From contig NW_004624784.1 of NCBI RefSeq assembly GCF_000247695.1, forward strand, positions 12,535,988 through 12,599,987: a stretch of 64,000 bases of DNA. The letters are read 5' to 3'. Below the pieces are notes generated by a model. That model saw only the letters and a list, made by a program, of their open reading frames with translations, was not told the origin of the DNA and made no database searches. This DNA comes from Heterocephalus glaber (Eukaryota > Chordata > Mammalia > Rodentia > Bathyergidae). Within the stretch, counting starts at the first letter, position 1, and every line of letters begins with the position of its first letter. Shown in pieces: positions 26,064 to 36,725 of this stretch. Made by a program: the position numbers and the translations under genes.

Positions 26064-26457
26064 TGTTATGGCTGTTTCTATATGTCCCTCAATGCCTCAT
26101 GGAGGTGAGGCTTTTCAGAAGTGGCTAGATCCAGAGTGTGTGACCCTGGAATTGATTTATGATGCAATGCCAGGATCAAGGGCACTAGGATTAAGGGTGT
26201 GAGTGCTACCCACCTAAGTAGTCTGGATAAAATATAAAGGCTAGAAAGAGCTGTGGCTATCCATTGTTGCTTTGCTACCTTCTGCTTGCCACAAGCTGTT
26301 TCTCCTCTTTAGTGCCTGCCTGCGATGCCACCCTGCCTTGGAACCAGTAGATTATGAACTAAAACCTCTACAAACAGTGAGCTAAATAAACTTTTCCCCC
26401 TTTAACTTTGGGTGTTGGATATTTTGTCTCAGCAGCAAGAGAAAAGTAACTAAGATA
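26064..26457 (+). repeat. 5' LTR of the plus-strand MaLR
   Basis: 394 bp, TG start, decayed end (ATA for ACA), with 'aataaac' polyadenylation-like signal near 26385. Confidence 0.85.
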
Positions 26458-26589
26458 GAAGTTGGTACCAGAGAAGTGGGGTTGTTCCTATGACTGTACC
26501 TGACCATGTGATTTAGGAGCCCTTGAAGCTGGCTTGTGGGAAGAAGAGTTAGGAGAGGTTCGGAGATGCTGGCTGAAAAAGTAGAGCTG

Positions 26590-26742
26590 GAGCTAGGTGT
26601 GGCGGTGCATGGTCCTAATCTCAGCACTCAGGATGCTGAGACAGGAGGATCAAGGCAAGTTCAAGGCCAGCCTGGGCTACATAGTGAGTTCAAGGTGGGC
26701 CTGAACTACATAGCAAGACCTTGTCTCAAAAAAACAAAAAGG
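26590..26742 (+). repeat. B1 SINE inside the MaLR interior
   Basis: Complete B1 with duplicated 'gggctacatagtgagttcaa' and A tail. Confidence 0.9.
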
Positions 26743-27267
26743 AGAGCTATACTTAGTAGAGCCATACCTTAGGCTGTACTTGATGGGAGATTCTGGTCAG
26801 AGCTCAGAAGATCAGAATGCTGATAGAAATGCTGCCATAAAGGCCAAGCTCAGGAGGTTTCTGCTGGGAAGAAGAACAGCATTGGCTTTGGGATTCCAGA
26901 TGATGTGTGTTATAGCTTGGCAGGAAGTTTGTCTGCATTTTGCCTGTGTTCAGAGACTGCCTGAGAGTGAGATTAAGGGAGGCAGACTAATCTGGCAGAA
27001 GAAATTTCAAGATAGTCTAATGTTGAGGTGGTGGTATGGCTACTGTTGGAGGCTTTTAGCCAGATTTATGTTGCAAATCAAGAACAAAGAGCCCAGCAGA
27101 ATGATTCAAAATGTTGTGGGTTTGGCCAGAAAGGAAGCTCCAGTAAAGATGTGGCCTGCAAAGATGGAGCAGAGGAGAAATTGGTGGCTGAAAAGATTAG
27201 CAAGAAAAATTCAAGTATTTCAGAAGAAGAAAAACAGAAAAGATGGCCTTAGTTCATCACAAGAACC

Positions 27268-27366
27268 AAAAAAAAAAAAAAAAGAAAGAAGGAAAGAGCT
27301 TTTGTTACCAGTCATTACTGCAAAAAAAAAAAAGAAGAAGAAGAAGAAGAAGAAGAAGAAGAAGAA
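27268..27366 (+). repeat. A-rich and (GAA)n simple repeats
   Basis: An A15 run, then an A11 run and about ten GAA units. They create the lysine-rich part of an unlikely 255-codon open frame. Confidence 0.9.
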
Positions 27367-28220
27367 CCAACAAGACTCCAGCCTCAGCAGGCTCAGAGTT
27401 GCAGAGGTGATAGACTTTGCTTTGAGAAGAGAGCCCGAGAGCACCATATTCCAGAATGGTGGCAGCCTAGGGAAATTGATCCTTGAGATTTGGTTCATAG
27501 GGACTGGACCTCTACAGCCAAGAGAGAAGAAAGCCTGGCTACTGTAACAGGTTGGTGGCAGACCTTGGCATTATCCATTTGGTGCTGGTTTTAGGTGCAT
27601 GCAGAATGCAAGAGTTGTAAGGCTTCCACCTAGATTTCAGAAGAAGGCCTGGGAGGCCAGGCAGTGTGCCCCTGAGAGGGCAGTGTGTGAAGCTGTGAGT
27701 TCAAAGCCAAAGGTGTGTGGAGACCCCAGAAGTTTGGAGAAGCCAGGAATGTGGGTCTTCTGAGGAAAACTGCAAAAAGGGAGCTGAGCTGGTTCCAGAG
27801 ACAAGCCATGGGAGCTACAACCACTGACAGTGCTGTAGGGGTAGAGCCACCCAAGCTCTTTGGAGTTCACAACTTTCCACAGATTTCCGGGGATACTGGA
27901 AGTGGAACTGTGGGATTTAATGTTTGCCCTGCTAGATTTTGGTCTTGCTCTGGTCCCACTCCTTGCTTTCCTCCTGTTTGCACCTTTTGGAATGGAAATG
28001 TCTATCTTGTGCCATTGAATGTTGGAAGTGTTTAACTTTCTTTTCATTTGTATGGGGGCTTGTGTCTAAGAGTTTACCTTAAATCTCAGAGGAGACTTTG
28101 GACTTGAACTTTTCAGCAATGCTGAAACAATTAGGATTTTGGGAACTCTTGGAAATGGACTAAATGCCTTTTGCATAAAGGAATGTGCATGAGTCTTTGG
28201 GGTGGCGGGCCAGGGCAGAA

Positions 28221-28713
28221 TGTTATGGCTTGTGTCTAGATGTCCCCGAAAAGCATCATTCAATCATAGGTGGGGCTTTTTCAGAGATGGCTGGTTCTAG
28301 AGTGTATGACACTGGGATTGATTCATGGTACAGTGTTAGGCTCAAGGGCACTAGGATTAAGAGGGCGAGTGCTACCCACCCTAAGTGGCCTGGATAAGAT
28401 ATAAGGGATTAAAAAAAAAAGGCTGTAGGGTCAGGGATTTAGCTCAATGGCACCATACCTGCCTTACAAGCTCAAGGTCCTGAGTTCAATCCCTCATACC
28501 CACCCCACCCCACAAAAAAGGCTGTGGTCATCCCTTGTTGCTTTGCTACCTTCTGCTTCCCATGAACTCTTTCTCCTTTGTGATGCCACCTTTCCTTGGA
28601 GCTAGCCAATTATGGACAAAAACCTCTTCAAACTGTGAGCTAAATAAACCTTTCCTCCTTTAACTTTAGGTGTCAGGTATTTTGTTTCAGTAACAAGAAA
28701 AGTAACTAAGACA
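28221..28713 (+). repeat. 3' LTR of the plus-strand MaLR, with ID insertion
   Basis: 493 bp including an ID SINE at about 28426-28519 flanked by 'aaaaaaggctgt'-type duplications. Without it the length equals that of the 5' LTR. Confidence 0.85.
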
Positions 28714-28740
28714 CCTGTGAACCTCTGGAAGATCTGAGGC

Positions 28741-28841
28741 TCCTCTTTTTTTTTTTTTTTTTTTTTGGTTCCAGGGATCAAACTCAGGTCCTTGAACTTG
28801 CCAGCAGACTGCAAAACCACTGAGCTAAATCCCTGGCCCTA
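28741..28841 (-). repeat. ID-type SINE
   Basis: Reverse ID with T22 tail; flanks 'aggctcctctt' on both sides. Confidence 0.95.
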
Positions 28842-28949
28842 AGGCTCCTCTTTAATAAGCAAGATTCCAGTACCACTCTGGCTACAGATAAGTAAAGTCA
28901 TTAATGACTCTTGATTCACTGTAGCTTAAATGGGCACCCGTCTTGGAAC

Positions 28950-29070
28950 GCCTTTTTTTTTTTTTTTGAGAGAAGGTCTCACTGTTCAGGCTGGCCTTGA
29001 ACTTGCAGCAATCTTCCTGCCTCAGTCTCCCAAGTGCTGGATTACAGGAGTACACCACCACAACCTAGGA
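28950..29070 (-). repeat. B1 SINE
   Basis: Reverse B1 ('gagagaaggtctcactg', 'caggctggccttgaacttg', 'caagtgctggattacagg'). Confidence 0.85.
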
Positions 29071-29284
29071 CTTCTATTTTAATAGGGCCCATAATGTGGA
29101 TAATCCTGCTCAGACTACAGCTCTCAGGCTCTTAATAGTTTATCTAATATCTCTCTTCACCACATTTTCCTCTCCATGGAGAGCAAGGGAACAAAACTCA
29201 TTAGGAACCTCTCCCAAATAATCACAGGGTAAAATAATCTCTTTAATTGCTAGGTCTGTCATAGTCTACCCTTTAAAACAGACC

Positions 29285-29430
29285 AGGGGCTGCTAGGCGT
29301 GTTGCCACACGTCTATAATCCCAGCACTTAGGAGGCTGAGGCAGGAGGATCATCATGAGTTCAAAGCCAGCCTAGGCTACATAGTGAGTTCAGCAAGACC
29401 CTGTCTCAAAAAATTAAAAATTTTTAAAAA
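29285..29430 (+). repeat. B1 SINE
   Basis: 'ggcgtgttgccacacgtc', 'gaggctgaggcaggaggatc', A tail. Flanks 'acagaccag' repeat on both sides. Confidence 0.9.
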
Positions 29431-29577
29431 ACAGACAGACCAGAAAATAGTCTAAACTATTCCTTGAGATGCCTTGATCCTCTTTAACCTTACGAATACC
29501 ATTTACAACTTGAGTCCAGTTGTTGTGATAGTAGATTCACAAATACTATCCATGCTTCAAGCTGAACTTATGCATAA

Positions 29578-29665
29578 ATAGGGCCAGGGATGTGGCTCAG
29601 TGGCACAGTGCCTGCCTAGCAAGCACACGGTCCTGAGTTCGATCCCTGGTACCACAAAAAAAACA
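29578..29665 (+). repeat. ID-type SINE
   Basis: Body 'ccagggatgtggctcagtgg ... gagttcgatccctggtacc'. Flanks 'gaacttatgcataaata' and 'gaacttttgcataaata' form a near-perfect duplication. Confidence 0.95.
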
Positions 29666-31079
29666 TTGTGAAGTGAACTTTTGCATAAATATCTCTGATT
29701 CCTAGGAATCTCTCTTTTGCTTTTCAAACAACCACACTTATTGTTCATATGACATATGATAAGACCAACCTCAGCCAAAATGATTCAATATCAGCTTCTA
29801 ATGTCCCATCTAGTCATCTATCACTACTAATATTTCAGCAATAGTTCCTTTGTTTAACCAAGCCAACTGCTGAGCTAATTATAGTCATTGGTGCCCAGGT
29901 CGTTATGGTCCCCAGATGGGACAAGCTAATAAATGCTCTGCCTGGCAGGAGATGACCCCAAGTCTCCTGGAAGATAAGATTTAGTTACCCATTAGGATCC
30001 CAAGGAATATGGCCTCCTAACCACTATTACTGAGGAGCACCCTAACCCTCAGGTTGCAACACTACTACCAGTAAGTGGACTAAACTTTTTTAATCCATCA
30101 TTTTAACACTACCACAAATTGGGATATCTGTATGCCCTGGAGGTACATGTTCCTCTGTGGACCTCATTCCCTTTATCCAATAAAGTTATGGCCTACCATG
30201 CATAGACAATGTGCAGGATTTGGGACAATGTATTCAGGGACCCCTCCAATCCCCTGGATCATCCATAGAAATCTTCAGTGTTGCCTGGATTAGGTCTAGG
30301 TGGGCACTCAGCCTTATACTGACCAGTGTAGGCACCACAATGGCCACCCTCAGCCCTTGAGTTGAATTTGCCTATCATGAGGCCACACTAAGAACTTTAA
30401 CATTAGCCATGGAGATCTCTAAGCACTCTAAGAATCTGGCTAATGCAGTGTGAGACAATGGTCTAGCCCTTGGTTACCTGCTAGCCAGTCAAGGAGGAGT
30501 TTGTGTCACTACTGCCAATAAGTCCTGTTGCACCCATGTAAATAATTCTGGACAGGTTGAGATTGACATCCAAAATATTTATGAGCAGTCTACTTGACTA
30601 CACTGGTAACAATGATGGCACAAATCCCAACATCATTTGGTCAGGTATAAAGTCCTCCTTTCCTAAAATCCCTTGTTCCTTCCTCTCTTGGGAGCACTCA
30701 TGATTATCCTGCCCCTATTCATATTTGCCCCCACCTCCTCACTAATAGTATTTGTCTAGTCAAGGGTAGATACACTTTCAGATGATGGTCCAGCCTATCG
30801 CCCACAACTCTCCTGCTCCTGACAAATTCACCAAGCTTTCTCGTATTGAACAGGCCATCCAACAATTCCTGGCATACAGGCACTAACTCTTCTTCTTAGC
30901 TTCTGACAGGTTCTTACTAGCCTGCCTGGTAAGCCAACTTCTCAGTGTAGTTAAAGAGCTCATAATCCTCAGTAGGTGGTTACAGCCCATTTCAGCAGGA
31001 AACAGCGATAGAAGAAAGAGACCTTCTTCCTCTCAGGATCGAATAAAGTTTTATGTAGATTATGTCTCTTAGGGGAAAA

Positions 31080-31420
31080 TGAGATGGGAGGCTAGGAAGA
31101 GAGCAAACTGGACAACAAATCAGGTCAAATGTGTCAGAAAAGCCCATAGCTAACCAGTTGAGCAAGATGTTTTCTAAAAAGAGAAGACATGTGTAGAACA
31201 CAGGACCCAAAATGACTCTAAGTTTGTGGCTCTGTAGCGCTCACTGTTCATGGGACCAATCAGAAGATTCTATTCCTAATCCTTCATTTACATGTAGTTT
31301 TGACCAATCAAAAGGTACTGTTGTTCATTTATATCTGGTGTGAGGCCAAATGAGTTTTTACTTATGTAACTGTAGCTGGGTGCCTGAATTGAAGATTCAG
31401 AATAACATATGCTTGCTTTA
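31080..31420 (+). repeat. Possible 3' LTR of the class I ERV
   Basis: Follows the envelope remnant after a purine-rich stretch. Contains two CCAAT boxes ('gaccaatcag' near 31255 and 'gaccaatcaa' near 31303). The right end is unclear because ID SINEs follow, and no 5' partner was found. Confidence 0.4.
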
Positions 31421-31686
31421 TTTTTTATTTATTTATTTTTTTGGTACCGTTGATTGAACTCGGGTCCTTGCGCTTGCGAGACACGCAGCGGAACCACTGA
31501 GCTAAATCCCCAGCCCCCCCCCAGGTGAGTTTTTAATAGGACAATTGTCCCAATGCCATACTTAAGATGGAGCTAATACAGATATTTTATTTTATTTTAT
31601 TTATTTATTTTTGTACTGGAGATCGAACTCGGGTCCTTGCGCTTGCGCAGCAGACGGCGAAAACACTGAGCTAAATCCCTGGCCCT
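31420..31686 (-). repeat. Two ID-type SINEs
   Basis: 31420-31518 and about 31590-31684, both reverse young IDs. The second is flanked by 'ctaatacagatatttta' (31573-31589) and 'ctaatacaggtatttta' (31685-31701), 16 of 17 identical. Confidence 0.95.
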
Positions 31687-31701
31687 AATACAGGTATTTT
31701 A

Positions 31702-32125
31702 GATACTAAACGGCCCTTTCCCTTTATCTTTGGGCTGCTGTGACCCTTCACCAACCCAGCCATATTTTTTTCCACCTTCAGTAAACCTATACCTTCACTC
31801 CCTTTTCTGTGTATTTTATCCAGTTCTTTGTTCAGGACACCAAGGACCTGGAAAAAAAGCTCCCCAGGGCCCCATCTGGTTACAGCCCCAATCTACTTTT
31901 CCAGCTTCTGTGTTTCATTTATTTTCCCACTCATACTTTCCTCATCCATGATGACTGAAGGTTCTTTAACTATCAAAGTACATCATGTATTTACTCCTTA
32001 ACCTTTGCTAGTTCTCCCATCTTTTACTTGAAATTCTACCACATCTTTAAGGTATAGCTTAGCTCAGGATTTTTACAATCCACATAAAAATTAGTCACCA
32101 GTTTTTCTAGATTTTCCAAGCATTT
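31702..32125. other. Unassigned intergenic sequence
   Basis: May continue the ERV LTR; no firm assignment. Confidence 0.3.
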
Positions 32126-32127
32126 AG

Positions 32128-32285
32128 TCTGTACAAAGCATAAGCTTTGGAATAAGATTAACTAGATTTAAATCCTGCCTCCAGTTTATTAGCTGTATAA
32201 GCATGAGAAATTAGTTAACCTTTCTAGGCCTCAGTTCTTCAACTGTAAAATATACATAGTAATAGTAAACTTGTTTTACAAGGGT
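32128..32285 (+). repeat. MIR SINE
   Basis: 'agctttggaataagattaac', 'ttaacctttctaggcctcag' and 'tcaactgtaaaatatac' follow forward MIR order. Confidence 0.75.
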
Positions 32286-32327
32286 AGGTTAAGTTCCTTA
32301 TTTCAGCTTCTGGGACCCACAGACCCA

Positions 32328-32412
32328 ACCTGGTGACAATAGTGTTCTTTCATGGTTAGGATTTGGTGCTCTCACTGCCACAGTCTGGATTCAATTCCTG
32401 GTCAGAGAACCA
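32328..32412 (+). pseudogene. tRNA-Glu(CUC)-derived pseudogene
   Basis: 'ggttaggatttggtgctctc' and 'ggattcaattcctggtcag' closely match the D-arm-to-anticodon and T-arm parts of tRNA-Glu. Anticodon CTC is retained. About 10 extra bases (ttctttcatg) sit in the D-arm region and the acceptor stem is unpaired, so it cannot be a working tRNA. The 3' end reads ...GAACCA, as if copied from a CCA-ended mature tRNA. Confidence 0.6.
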
Positions 32413-32419
32413 AATAATT

Positions 32420-33300
32420 TGCATTGAGATGTACCACTGCTCCCCTAGGACGAGCAGCTAGCCAGCTCAGCTGGGATGAGCAAACTCAGCACCAGTAATG
32501 AATTACAGGAACAGAGTTTTAAAAAGGAAGATGCTTTCTTTGTAAGGAAGAAAAAGGAGAAGACAGAAAGCTGCAACAGAGAGGGGGTAGGGGGTCCCAG
32601 AAAGATGGATTCCCTGAAGGCCTTTGTCCCTGGTCCCTTTTTATTAGGATTAAGGATCCTTCTCCCTGGAATTTGTTGTAATCTGATTGGGTTCCTGAGT
32701 CCCAGCCCACAAAACCCTTAACCAGGCACCCTTGCCTAGGAGCACATTCCTATAGATTAGCTTTGTCTGGCTTCCTCCTGCCCAGGGGCCTTATCTCTGG
32801 GATATATAGGTTGATTAGGAGAAGCAAGGCAATTTAAAGTTAGTGATTAAGGGGATGTATGTTTAGGGCAACAATATAGTGACCCTAGAGAGGGAATACA
32901 CACAAATGGATGGATGGATAGATAGATAATTGTGTGATTTTTATAAACTAAATAAGATTTTTCTTTCAAATGACCACCTCTTGTCTCCTTTGCATTTTAT
33001 TGGAGGTGGGTGGCTATGCTTCTGGTTTCCTCCATGCTTTGTCTATCGGCTCTTCCTCTGGTAAATTATTTTTTTAATTGTGCTATCTGGTGCTTTCTAG
33101 GTCTGGTTTCTAGGTTTCTTTCTCTTTCTCTGTCTTTGTCCTCTTAATTGCTCAAATCTAACTGGAGAAGCAAAACCTACTTTTAGTAAGGTTTTCTATT
33201 AATTTATTTAATAAAGCCTAATGAGACCCTTATTCTATTCTTTCCCTGCCTACAGACCCCATCCCTACAATAGGACACTTCATTCCATACAATAGAATAA
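32420..33300. other. Unassigned intergenic sequence
   Basis: Contains a short (GGAT/GATA)n near 32905-32928. The 81-codon frame at 32476 has no recognisable domain. Confidence 0.35.
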
Positions 33301-33309
33301 GTGTTCTGA

Positions 33310-33478
33310 AGAACCAAGCAGAGGTTGATGGCACATGTCTAGAATCCAGCACTTGGAAGGCTGATGCAGGAAGATTGCTGAGAGTTCAAGGTCAGCCTGA
33401 GCCACATAGTGAGTTCAAGGGCAGCTTGAACTACATAGTAAGATTCTGTCTCAAACAAAAACAAATGAACAAACAAAA
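33310..33478 (+). repeat. B1 SINE
   Basis: Diverged B1 with duplicated 'tacatagtgagttcaagg' unit and CAAA tail. Confidence 0.85.
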
Positions 33479-33489
33479 TGTCCACAATA

Positions 33490-33690
33490 AGCAATTTCAT
33501 AGAAATTTCACAGTAGTTGCCTAGGGCTTGCCTGGTAGAGAATGATTACTAATAGATGTAGGATTTCCTTTTAGGGTAATAAAAATGCTGGAAACTTACA
33601 TCATGGTGATGATTGCACAAGTCCAGGAACTTGTACACTTTAAGTTGTGAATTTAATGGATGTGAATTAAATCTTAATAAAAATATTAAG
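33490..33690 (+). repeat. Old L1 3'-UTR fragment
   Basis: 'gtagttgcctagggcttg', 'tggtgatgattgcacaa' and 'ttgtacactttaagttgtg' ending in 'aaatcttaataaaaa' are L1M 3'-UTR landmarks. Confidence 0.75.
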
Positions 33691-33744
33691 TTGGGCATGT
33701 GGCACACAAAATATTAAAAATTTTTTAACTAAAGTAACTCACTA

Positions 33745-33990
33745 GAGGCCAGACATTGTGGTGCATTCCTATAACCCCAGCACTTGGGAGGCTGAGGCAA
33801 GAAGAGCCCTGTGAGTTTGAGGCCAACCTGTACTACACAATGAGTCCAAGTTCAGCCTGAACTACATATCAAAGCTCTGTCTCAAAAAACGAACGAACAG
33901 GGCTGGGGATTTAGCTCAGTGGTTCTGGAGCCTGCCTTGCAAGCGCAAAGTCCCGAGTTCGAGCCCTGGTACCAAAAAAAAATTCAAACA
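33745..33990 (+). repeat. B1 followed by ID SINE
   Basis: 33745-33898 is B1 with A tail. 33899-33985 is a young ID inserted at its tail. Confidence 0.9.
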
Positions 33991-34104
33991 AAAAATAATA
34001 ATAAAATAACTCATTAGAAAAAGTTCCCTCCTTTTCCTGTAGAGACTCAACTAAAGGGACTTCAATAAATCAATGGCAAAATGTATATGGGTATTGTCTT
34101 CTTT

Positions 34105-34410
34105 CTTTTTTTGTGAATCAAACTCAGGGCTTTATACATGCTAGGTATGTGTTCTACCACTGAGCTATACTCAAAGCCCCACCATATTTACACATATATA
34201 TGTGTGTGTGTATGTGTGTGTGTGTAAACAAATATAAATATGTGTATATGTGTATGTGTGTGTATAATATTGAGTGTTTCATTCACACAGAAAGGGAAGC
34301 CAGTGAGGAGGGTTAAAGTCCACAGTATTCTTTTTTTTTTTTTTTGCGGTACTGGGGATCGAACTTAAGACCTTCCAGGTGCAGCCACTGAGCTGAAGCT
34401 TCCCCCTACA
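34105..34410 (-). repeat. Older ID, (TG)n tract, and ID SINE
   Basis: 34105-34182 is an old reverse ID (tgctaggtatgtgttctacc). 34193-34265 is a TATG/TG-rich simple repeat. 34331-34410 is a reverse ID starting from a T tract. Confidence 0.8.
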
Positions 34411-34469
34411 CACCCAATTCTTTGACATGTAGAATTACAACTCAGAATCAGTTTCATTTGTGTAAAGAA

Positions 34470-34640
34470 CAGATTGCAGTCAGGTGTGGTGGCATATGCC
34501 TGTGATCTCACCACGGTGGGAGGCTGAGGCAGGAAGATAGCAAAGTCAAGCCCAGCCTGGGAAATTTAGGGAGATCCTGTCTGAAAACGAAAAATTAAAA
34601 AGGGCTGGGTATGCAGCTCAGTTTGAGGAAGACATATATG
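34470..34640 (+). repeat. B4-type SINE dimer
   Basis: B1-like unit (ggtgtggtggcatatgcctg...agatcctgtctg) plus ID-like unit start (gggctgggtatgcagctcag). Confidence 0.75.
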
Positions 34641-35424
34641 AGAAACATCTCAGGAAAGGAGGCTTTACAGAATGAAGGAGTAAAATTTCTCCCCATTCTG
34701 ATTTTACTGAGGAAGAGTTCTCAAAGATACAAACATCATTCCATAACCAGTGACTTCATGGGCCACACAGCTGATCCCACTCTTTCCTAAGAAAACCAGC
34801 ACTTCTCCCTGGAATCCATGAAGAACCCTTCGTGGTTATAAACAACTCAGGTTGTTCACTAGCAGTAGTCATGTCTGTTATTTCTTGCCTATCCCTTGTT
34901 GATAGACCTCAAGGGTTGTCGACTGTAGTCTCATTTTGGAGGTGGTCTCATGGGCTGATTTATTTTCAGCTACTGTGTGTTTGCCTAGTGCTTTGCTGAC
35001 TTGGAGTGGGGGCAGGGGTTGAATAAGTACAGAGCTAAAGCTACTGTTTTGCAACTGCAGAGATGCAGATAGGGGCCAGCTGTTCAGAGCCATCTGACCA
35101 ATCTAAGAGTAGTTGATGAATTACACCTCCCCTGTAGTGACGTTTGAAGTGTAAATTGAGGAAAGAACTCTAGAATGATACATTTCAGTTTACTGCCCTA
35201 CCCTGGTAGAAAAATAATGCAAAGATGTTAGTAGGGTTTTCATAGAAGACAGTGTAGCATGGCATTGTACACTGCACCAAAAGTGGGAGAAAAGAGATAC
35301 AGAAAGCAAAACAAAACAGGCAAAGTGACCTCCATTATATAAAGCTACAAGATGCAAATACCACCTACAGTGTATAGGTGGACTAGATTCACTGAAATAA
35401 ACTCCCCATCTTGAAGATGTTGGA
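34641..35424. other. Intergenic stretch, nothing recognised
   Basis: No exon or clear repeat. Confidence 0.4.
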
Positions 35425-35436
35425 AAAGGGAAGTCA

Positions 35437-35646
35437 AAGGAAGGGAAGGGAAGGGAAGGGAAGGGAAGGGAAGGGAAGGGAANNNNNNNNNNNNNNNNNN
35501 NNNNNNNNNNNNNNNNNNNNNNNNNNNNNNNNNNNNNNNNNNNNNNNNNNNNNNNNNNNNNNNNNNNNNNNNNNNNNNNNNNAGGGAAGGGAAGGGAAGG
35601 GAAGGGAAGGGAAGGGAAGGGAAGGGAAGAGAAGGGAAGGGAAGGA
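35437..35646 (+). repeat. (AAGGG)n array with assembly gap
   Basis: Pure GGGAA units run into 100 Ns at 35483-35582 and continue beyond, with one GGGAAGA interruption near 35626. A run of exactly 100 Ns usually denotes a gap of unknown size, so true length is undetermined. Frames across it are artefacts. Confidence 0.95.
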
Positions 35647-35924
35647 AAACTTACCAAGACAATACCATGCTGTAGTTGATTCTGTAGCAAAAATTCTTTT
35701 TCTCAGGAAAAGAGCTTCAGTGTATTTTAGAGTACCATACACAATATAAAGATAAGAGAAGTGAGCATTCTTATCTTCATACTGTTTTCCTCCAGGAACA
35801 GATGGAAAAATAAAAAGCCTAGAAAGCGGAAAACCAAAGCAGCCACAAGGGCCTCTCTCCTTTCGATCACAGCAGGCTAGGACTCTGGAGTCAAAGGCTC
35901 AGGCAGGCACAACAAAATGCAACA

Positions 35925-36260
35925 GACTGAGTGGCCTAAATAACTGAAAATTATTTCTCACAGTTTGAGAAACTAGAAGCCCAAGACAAGCACTGACCTG
36001 TTCAGTTTTCTTGTGAGGGCTGCTTCTTGGCTTGCAGACTGTTGCCTTCTTATTCTGTCCACACATGGTAGCGACAGAGAACTCTGGTTTCTCTACCTCT
36101 TATGGTAAGGATGCTAATCACACCATGGGGAACATACCTTCATGACTCATCTTACCCTAATTACCTTCCCAAGGCCTCTCCTCCAAATACCATCACTTTG
36201 GGGGTTAAGACTTTGACATACGAATTTTGGTGGAAATACAAACATTCAATCCATAACAAG
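35925..36260 (-). mobile_element. MLT1-type MaLR solo LTR
   Basis: Plus strand reads as reverse MLT1: 'tatttctcacagtttgag', 'ttcttggcttgcagactg', 'ctaattaccttcccaagg', 'ctccaaataccatcacttt', 'ttcaatccataacaag'. Confidence 0.8.
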
Positions 36261-36479
36261 GTCTCATAGGTCCAAGCAGGAAAAGACCCCAAATATAAGA
36301 GCACAACTTGAAAAGGAAAGAATAAAGATGAAGTAAAAATGAATTGCTATCAATCATTGTTTATGCTATTTGTTGAGACTTGGGGGATGAGGGAAGGTTA
36401 CCAGTAAGTTTAAATTAAAAGCATTGCAGCTGCTCTCAGATAAAGACAGCAGCAGTGTAGAGCAGCAAGACCTAAACAT

Positions 36480-36725
36480 CAACTCAGTTAAGTGGTTCAA
36501 GGCTCAGTTGCAGTACCAAGTAGCTTGATGACCTTGGATGACTTGTGTAATCTCATCTAAAAAATGAGGATAATAATAACCTAACTAGCAGGGTTGGTAT
36601 AAAAACTGAGTAAGATAATATTTGCAAAAGTAAGGTTTGGATGTGTGGCTCAGTGATGCAGCATTTGCCTAGCATGTGCAAGGCTCTGGGTTTACTTCCC
36701 AGCACCACCAAAACAACAATAAAGT
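36480..36725 (+). repeat. MIR SINE followed by older ID
   Basis: 36480-36630 follows MIR order (tgaccttggatgacttg, aaaatgaggataataataac). 36635-36722 is an old forward ID (gtgtggctcagtgatgcag). Confidence 0.7.

Larger units (their letters stand above)
26064..28713 (+). mobile_element. MaLR-type nonautonomous LTR provirus, plus strand
   Basis: The 5' LTR (26064-26457) and 3' LTR (28221-28713) share 'tgttatggct', 'ggcactaggattaag', 'cattgttgctttgctacc'/'cccttgttgctttgctacc', 'gagctaaataaac' and 'aaaagtaactaaga'. Immediately after the 5' LTR, TGGTACCAG at 26463-26471 is a tRNA-Leu-type primer binding site. The 1.76-kb interior follows the noncoding MaLR internal region and holds a B1 (26590-26740) and a (GAA)n. 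Flanks 'attgt' and 'cctgt' share three of five bases, so the target duplication is decayed. Inserted into ERV pol. Confidence 0.85.
29080..30960 (+). pseudogene. ERV envelope remnant
   Basis: Envelope would mediate receptor binding and membrane fusion in an intact virus. Here, plus-strand pieces between about 29080 and 30960 follow surface-subunit then transmembrane-subunit order. The clearest landmark is a CX6CC cysteine motif encoded at about 30502-30531, the disulfide-bond motif of gammaretrovirus-like transmembrane subunits. Many stops and frameshifts are present, and B1 (29285-29425) and ID (29580-29665) insertions interrupt it. Not functional. Confidence 0.6.
24750..31080 (+). mobile_element. 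Decayed class I endogenous retrovirus (pol-env remnant)
   Basis: A degraded gammaretrovirus-like provirus body. Integrase core is readable around 24825-25000 and 25415-25560, the integrase C-terminal part around 25800-26045 and again around 28716-28745, and envelope from about 29080 to 30960. It is full of stops and frameshifts and is interrupted by a possible LTR (25005-25412), a MaLR provirus (26064-28713) and several SINEs. Gag, protease and most of reverse transcriptase were not recognised. Confidence 0.7.

Noticed and set aside
26780..27547. 255-codon open frame with a lysine-rich middle
   Set aside because: It lies wholly inside the noncoding MaLR interior and is held open by A-runs and a (GAA)n repeat; no domain is visible.
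32476..32721. 81-codon frame with an apparent charged N-terminus
   Set aside because: No supporting domain, conservation clue or promoter; it sits in unassigned intergenic DNA.
35190..35749. Open frames spanning the AAGGG array and the N gap
   Set aside because: Translation of a simple repeat and unknown bases.
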